A DNA stretch of 7,621 nucleotides from Methylibium sp964616015. Its GTDB lineage: Bacteria; Pseudomonadota; Gammaproteobacteria; Burkholderiales; Burkholderiaceae_C. The stretch is taken from contig CAZTTC010000146.1 of assembly GCA_964616015.1 (NCBI GenBank), forward strand, positions 1 through 7,621, written 5' to 3'. How positions within the stretch are numbered: position 1 is the first letter of the stretch; every line of letters starts with the position of its first letter. The translations under genes were made by a program, and so were the position numbers. Shown one piece after another: positions 6,626 to 7,621 of this stretch. The notes beneath the pieces were generated by a model. It saw only the letters and a list, made by a program, of their open reading frames with translations, had not been told where the DNA came from and did not search any database.

Positions 6626-6658
6626 CTGACAGCCTTGTCAGGATGGCAGGTTTGCCAT
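6626..6658. promoter_or_regulatory. Two tandem palindromes upstream of the (2Fe-2S) gene, candidate operator
   Basis: CTGACA-GCCT-TGTCAG (6626-6641) and ATGGCA-GGTT-TGCCAT (6643-6658) are both perfect 6-bp inverted repeats with a 4-base spacer. Their centres are 17 bp apart. They share the pattern TGRCAGSYTTGYCA, so they look like two copies of one protein-binding site rather than unrelated hairpins. They sit 49 bases upstream of the (2Fe-2S) start codon, where a repressor or activator of the hydroxylase operon could act. No regulator gene is visible in the window and no convincing -35/-10 pair was found. Confidence 0.5.
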
Positions 6659-6686
6659 GCCCGATGGGCGCGATGGGGCATCGGGC
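6659..6686 (-). terminator. Hairpin just downstream of lrgB, possible terminator
   Basis: GCCCGATG (6659-6666) and CATCGGGC (6679-6686) form an 8-bp perfect stem with a 12-base loop, beginning 2 bases after the lrgB stop on the minus strand. No T run follows. It may end or protect the lrgAB message. It abuts the tandem palindromes on the side of the hydroxylase genes. Confidence 0.45.
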
Positions 6687-6688
6687 GC

Positions 6689-7459
6689 TCAGCGGAGCAG
6701 CCAGCGCGCCAGCAGCGGCAGCAGCAAGGCGCCCAGCACCCCGTGCAGGCCCATCGCGAGGCTGGCGTAGGCGCCCGCGCGCGGGTTCACGGACCACGCG
6801 CGCGCCGTGCCGATGCCATGCGCCGCGAGGCCCAGCGCGAAGCCGCGCGCGGCCCAGTCGCGCACCCGCATCGCGTTCAGCAGCGGCGTGACGACCAGCG
6901 CGCCGACGATGCCCGTCGTCACGGTGAACACCGCGGCGAGGGTGGCCGAGCCGCCGATCTGCTCGGCGATGCCCATCGCGATCGGCGCCGTCACCGACTT
7001 CGGCAGCAGCGAGGCCAGCAGCAGCTTCGATCCGCCCAGCGACCAGGCCACGCCCAGCGCCACCGCGACCGACACGCCGGCGCCCAGGCACAGCGCGATC
7101 AGCAGCGTGCCGGCGCGCGCGCGCAGCTCGGGCCACAGCCGCGCCAGCGGCACGGCCAGCGCGACCGTGGCCGTGCCCAGCAGGAAGTGCACGAACTGCG
7201 CACCCTCGAAGTAGCGGCGGTAGGGCGTGCCGGTGGCCCACAGCACCGCGATGATCGCCAGCACCGACCACAGCACCGGGTTGGCGAGCGGGTGGCGCTG
7301 CGTGCGCACCGAGACCTGGTCGGCGACGACATAGGCGCCGAGCGTCAGCGTCAGCCCGAACAGCGGCGTCGCGGCGAGGTAGACCCAGACCTCGGCCAGC
7401 GGCTCGAGGGCGCCGACCAGCCCGACCGGCCCGATCGGCATTCGCAGCGGCTCAGCCAT
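6689..7459 (-). CDS. lrgB: LrgB/CidB-family inner-membrane protein
   Basis: LrgB/CidB proteins are multi-span inner-membrane proteins that work with a small LrgA/CidA partner. The family is linked to control of murein hydrolase export and cell lysis, and in some organisms to movement of small carboxylates such as pyruvate or glycolate. The 256-residue protein is mostly hydrophobic. It carries the family motifs YFEGAQFVHFLLG (83-95) followed by TVALAVPL (98-105), PKSVTAPIAM (153-162) and AHGIGTARA (213-221). Several membrane segments are visible, for example 24-48, 63-76, 116-141 and 173-195. The ATG at 7459 overlaps the upstream gene by 8 bases; Met7 is a possible alternative start. The overlap with a CidA/LrgA-type gene indicates coupled translation as a pair. 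Function in this organism cannot be decided from sequence. Confidence 0.92.
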   Translation of the reverse strand: MAEPLRMPIGPVGLVGALEPLAEVWVYLAATPLFGLTLTLGAYVVADQVSVRTQRHPLANPVLWSVLAIIAVLWATGTPYRRYFEGAQFVHFLLGTATVALAVPLARLWPELRARAGTLLIALCLGAGVSVAVALGVAWSLGGSKLLLASLLPKSVTAPIAMGIAEQIGGSATLAAVFTVTTGIVGALVVTPLLNAMRVRDWAARGFALGLAAHGIGTARAWSVNPRAGAYASLAMGLHGVLGALLLPLLARWLLR

Positions 7460-7621
7460 CGTGCCGCGCCTCGTCGTCGGGCGGTGGACCGAGGCGCTTC
7501 GCGAGGAACCAGGCCGTGACTGCGATCGCGGCGACCGTGCTGGCGACGATCGCCACGATCCAGGCCAGGCCTTCGCGCGCCAGCGGCTCCCAGTACAGCA
7601 TCACGCCGACCGCGGCCGGGA
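7452..7621 (-). CDS. lrgA: CidA/LrgA-family membrane protein, C-terminal fragment (5' end outside window)
   Basis: The last 55 codons of a small membrane protein run in from the right edge and stop at TGA 7454-7452. The peptide begins PAAVGVMLYWEPL, resembling the conserved end of CidA/LrgA proteins (a P-A-G-V-G-V-M-like loop). It continues with a hydrophobic helix (about AWIVAIVASTVAAIAVTAWF) and a charged tail KRLGPPPDDEARHDG. The stop lies inside the lrgB start, an 8-base overlap in a different frame, the usual lrgA-lrgB arrangement. Identification rests on the short C-terminal pattern plus the lrgB neighbour, so the family is likely, but lrgA versus cidA is open. Confidence 0.8.
   Translation of the reverse strand, partial: PAAVGVMLYWEPLAREGLAWIVAIVASTVAAIAVTAWFLAKRLGPPPDDEARHDG

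Noticed and set aside
6626..6641. A LexA (SOS) box, since the sequence fits CTG-N10-CAG
   Set aside because: The inner bases do not follow the LexA pattern (CTGT...ACAG is required; here it is CTGA...TCAG). The adjacent sister palindrome does not fit at all, and the gene context is not SOS.
6643..6658. A sigma-54 promoter from the TGGCA and TTGC elements
   Set aside because: The conserved GG and GC are 7 bases apart instead of the required 10, on either strand.

Overview
The window is GC-rich DNA (codon third positions are almost always G or C) with tightly packed genes. It looks like a chromosomal segment of a betaproteobacterium, most likely from the Burkholderiales. That placement is an inference from composition and protein style (the FadD, PntB, MtnN and IorAB-like proteins). 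No phage, transposon, CRISPR, rRNA or tRNA signal was seen.

Left half, plus strand: the 3' part of pntB (transhydrogenase beta subunit, 1-750, cut by the window edge); a 333-base gap with GC-rich hairpins; fadD (acyl-CoA synthetase, 1084-2757); a strong 10-bp hairpin with a GCAA tetraloop and a U-rich tail; then mtnN (MTA/SAH nucleosidase, 2834-3595). Right half, minus strand, read right to left: the 3' end of a CidA/LrgA-type membrane protein (7621-7452), overlapping lrgB (7459-6689); a 111-base spacer packed with three consecutive inverted repeats; a (2Fe-2S) subunit (6577-6053) and a Tat-exported molybdopterin-binding subunit (5821-3599) of an isoquinoline-1-oxidoreductase-like molybdenum hydroxylase. 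The two halves converge, with only 3 bases between mtnN and the molybdenum subunit gene.

The most unusual object lies between the two hydroxylase genes. A 50-codon open frame (6056-5904) starts by an ATGA overlap with the (2Fe-2S) gene, encodes a Tat-like SRRRLLGG start, and then passes directly into a close copy of the last 22 residues of the molybdenum subunit. It reads as an internally collapsed, still in-frame remnant of a second large-subunit gene. Its DNA carries a 25-bp perfect direct repeat with the 3' end of the intact gene. It is either a relic of a tandem paralogue or, less likely, a very small coupled peptide gene.

Functionally, PntB links NADH and NADPH pools at the membrane, FadD activates fatty acids, and MtnN clears inhibitory nucleoside by-products of SAM. 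The molybdenum enzyme probably oxidises an N-heterocycle or aldehyde in the periplasm, and the LrgAB-type pair is an inner-membrane export/import or holin-like system. Nothing in the window shows these modules acting together. The one wholly plausible co-transcription group is the (2Fe-2S) gene, relic and molybdenum subunit.
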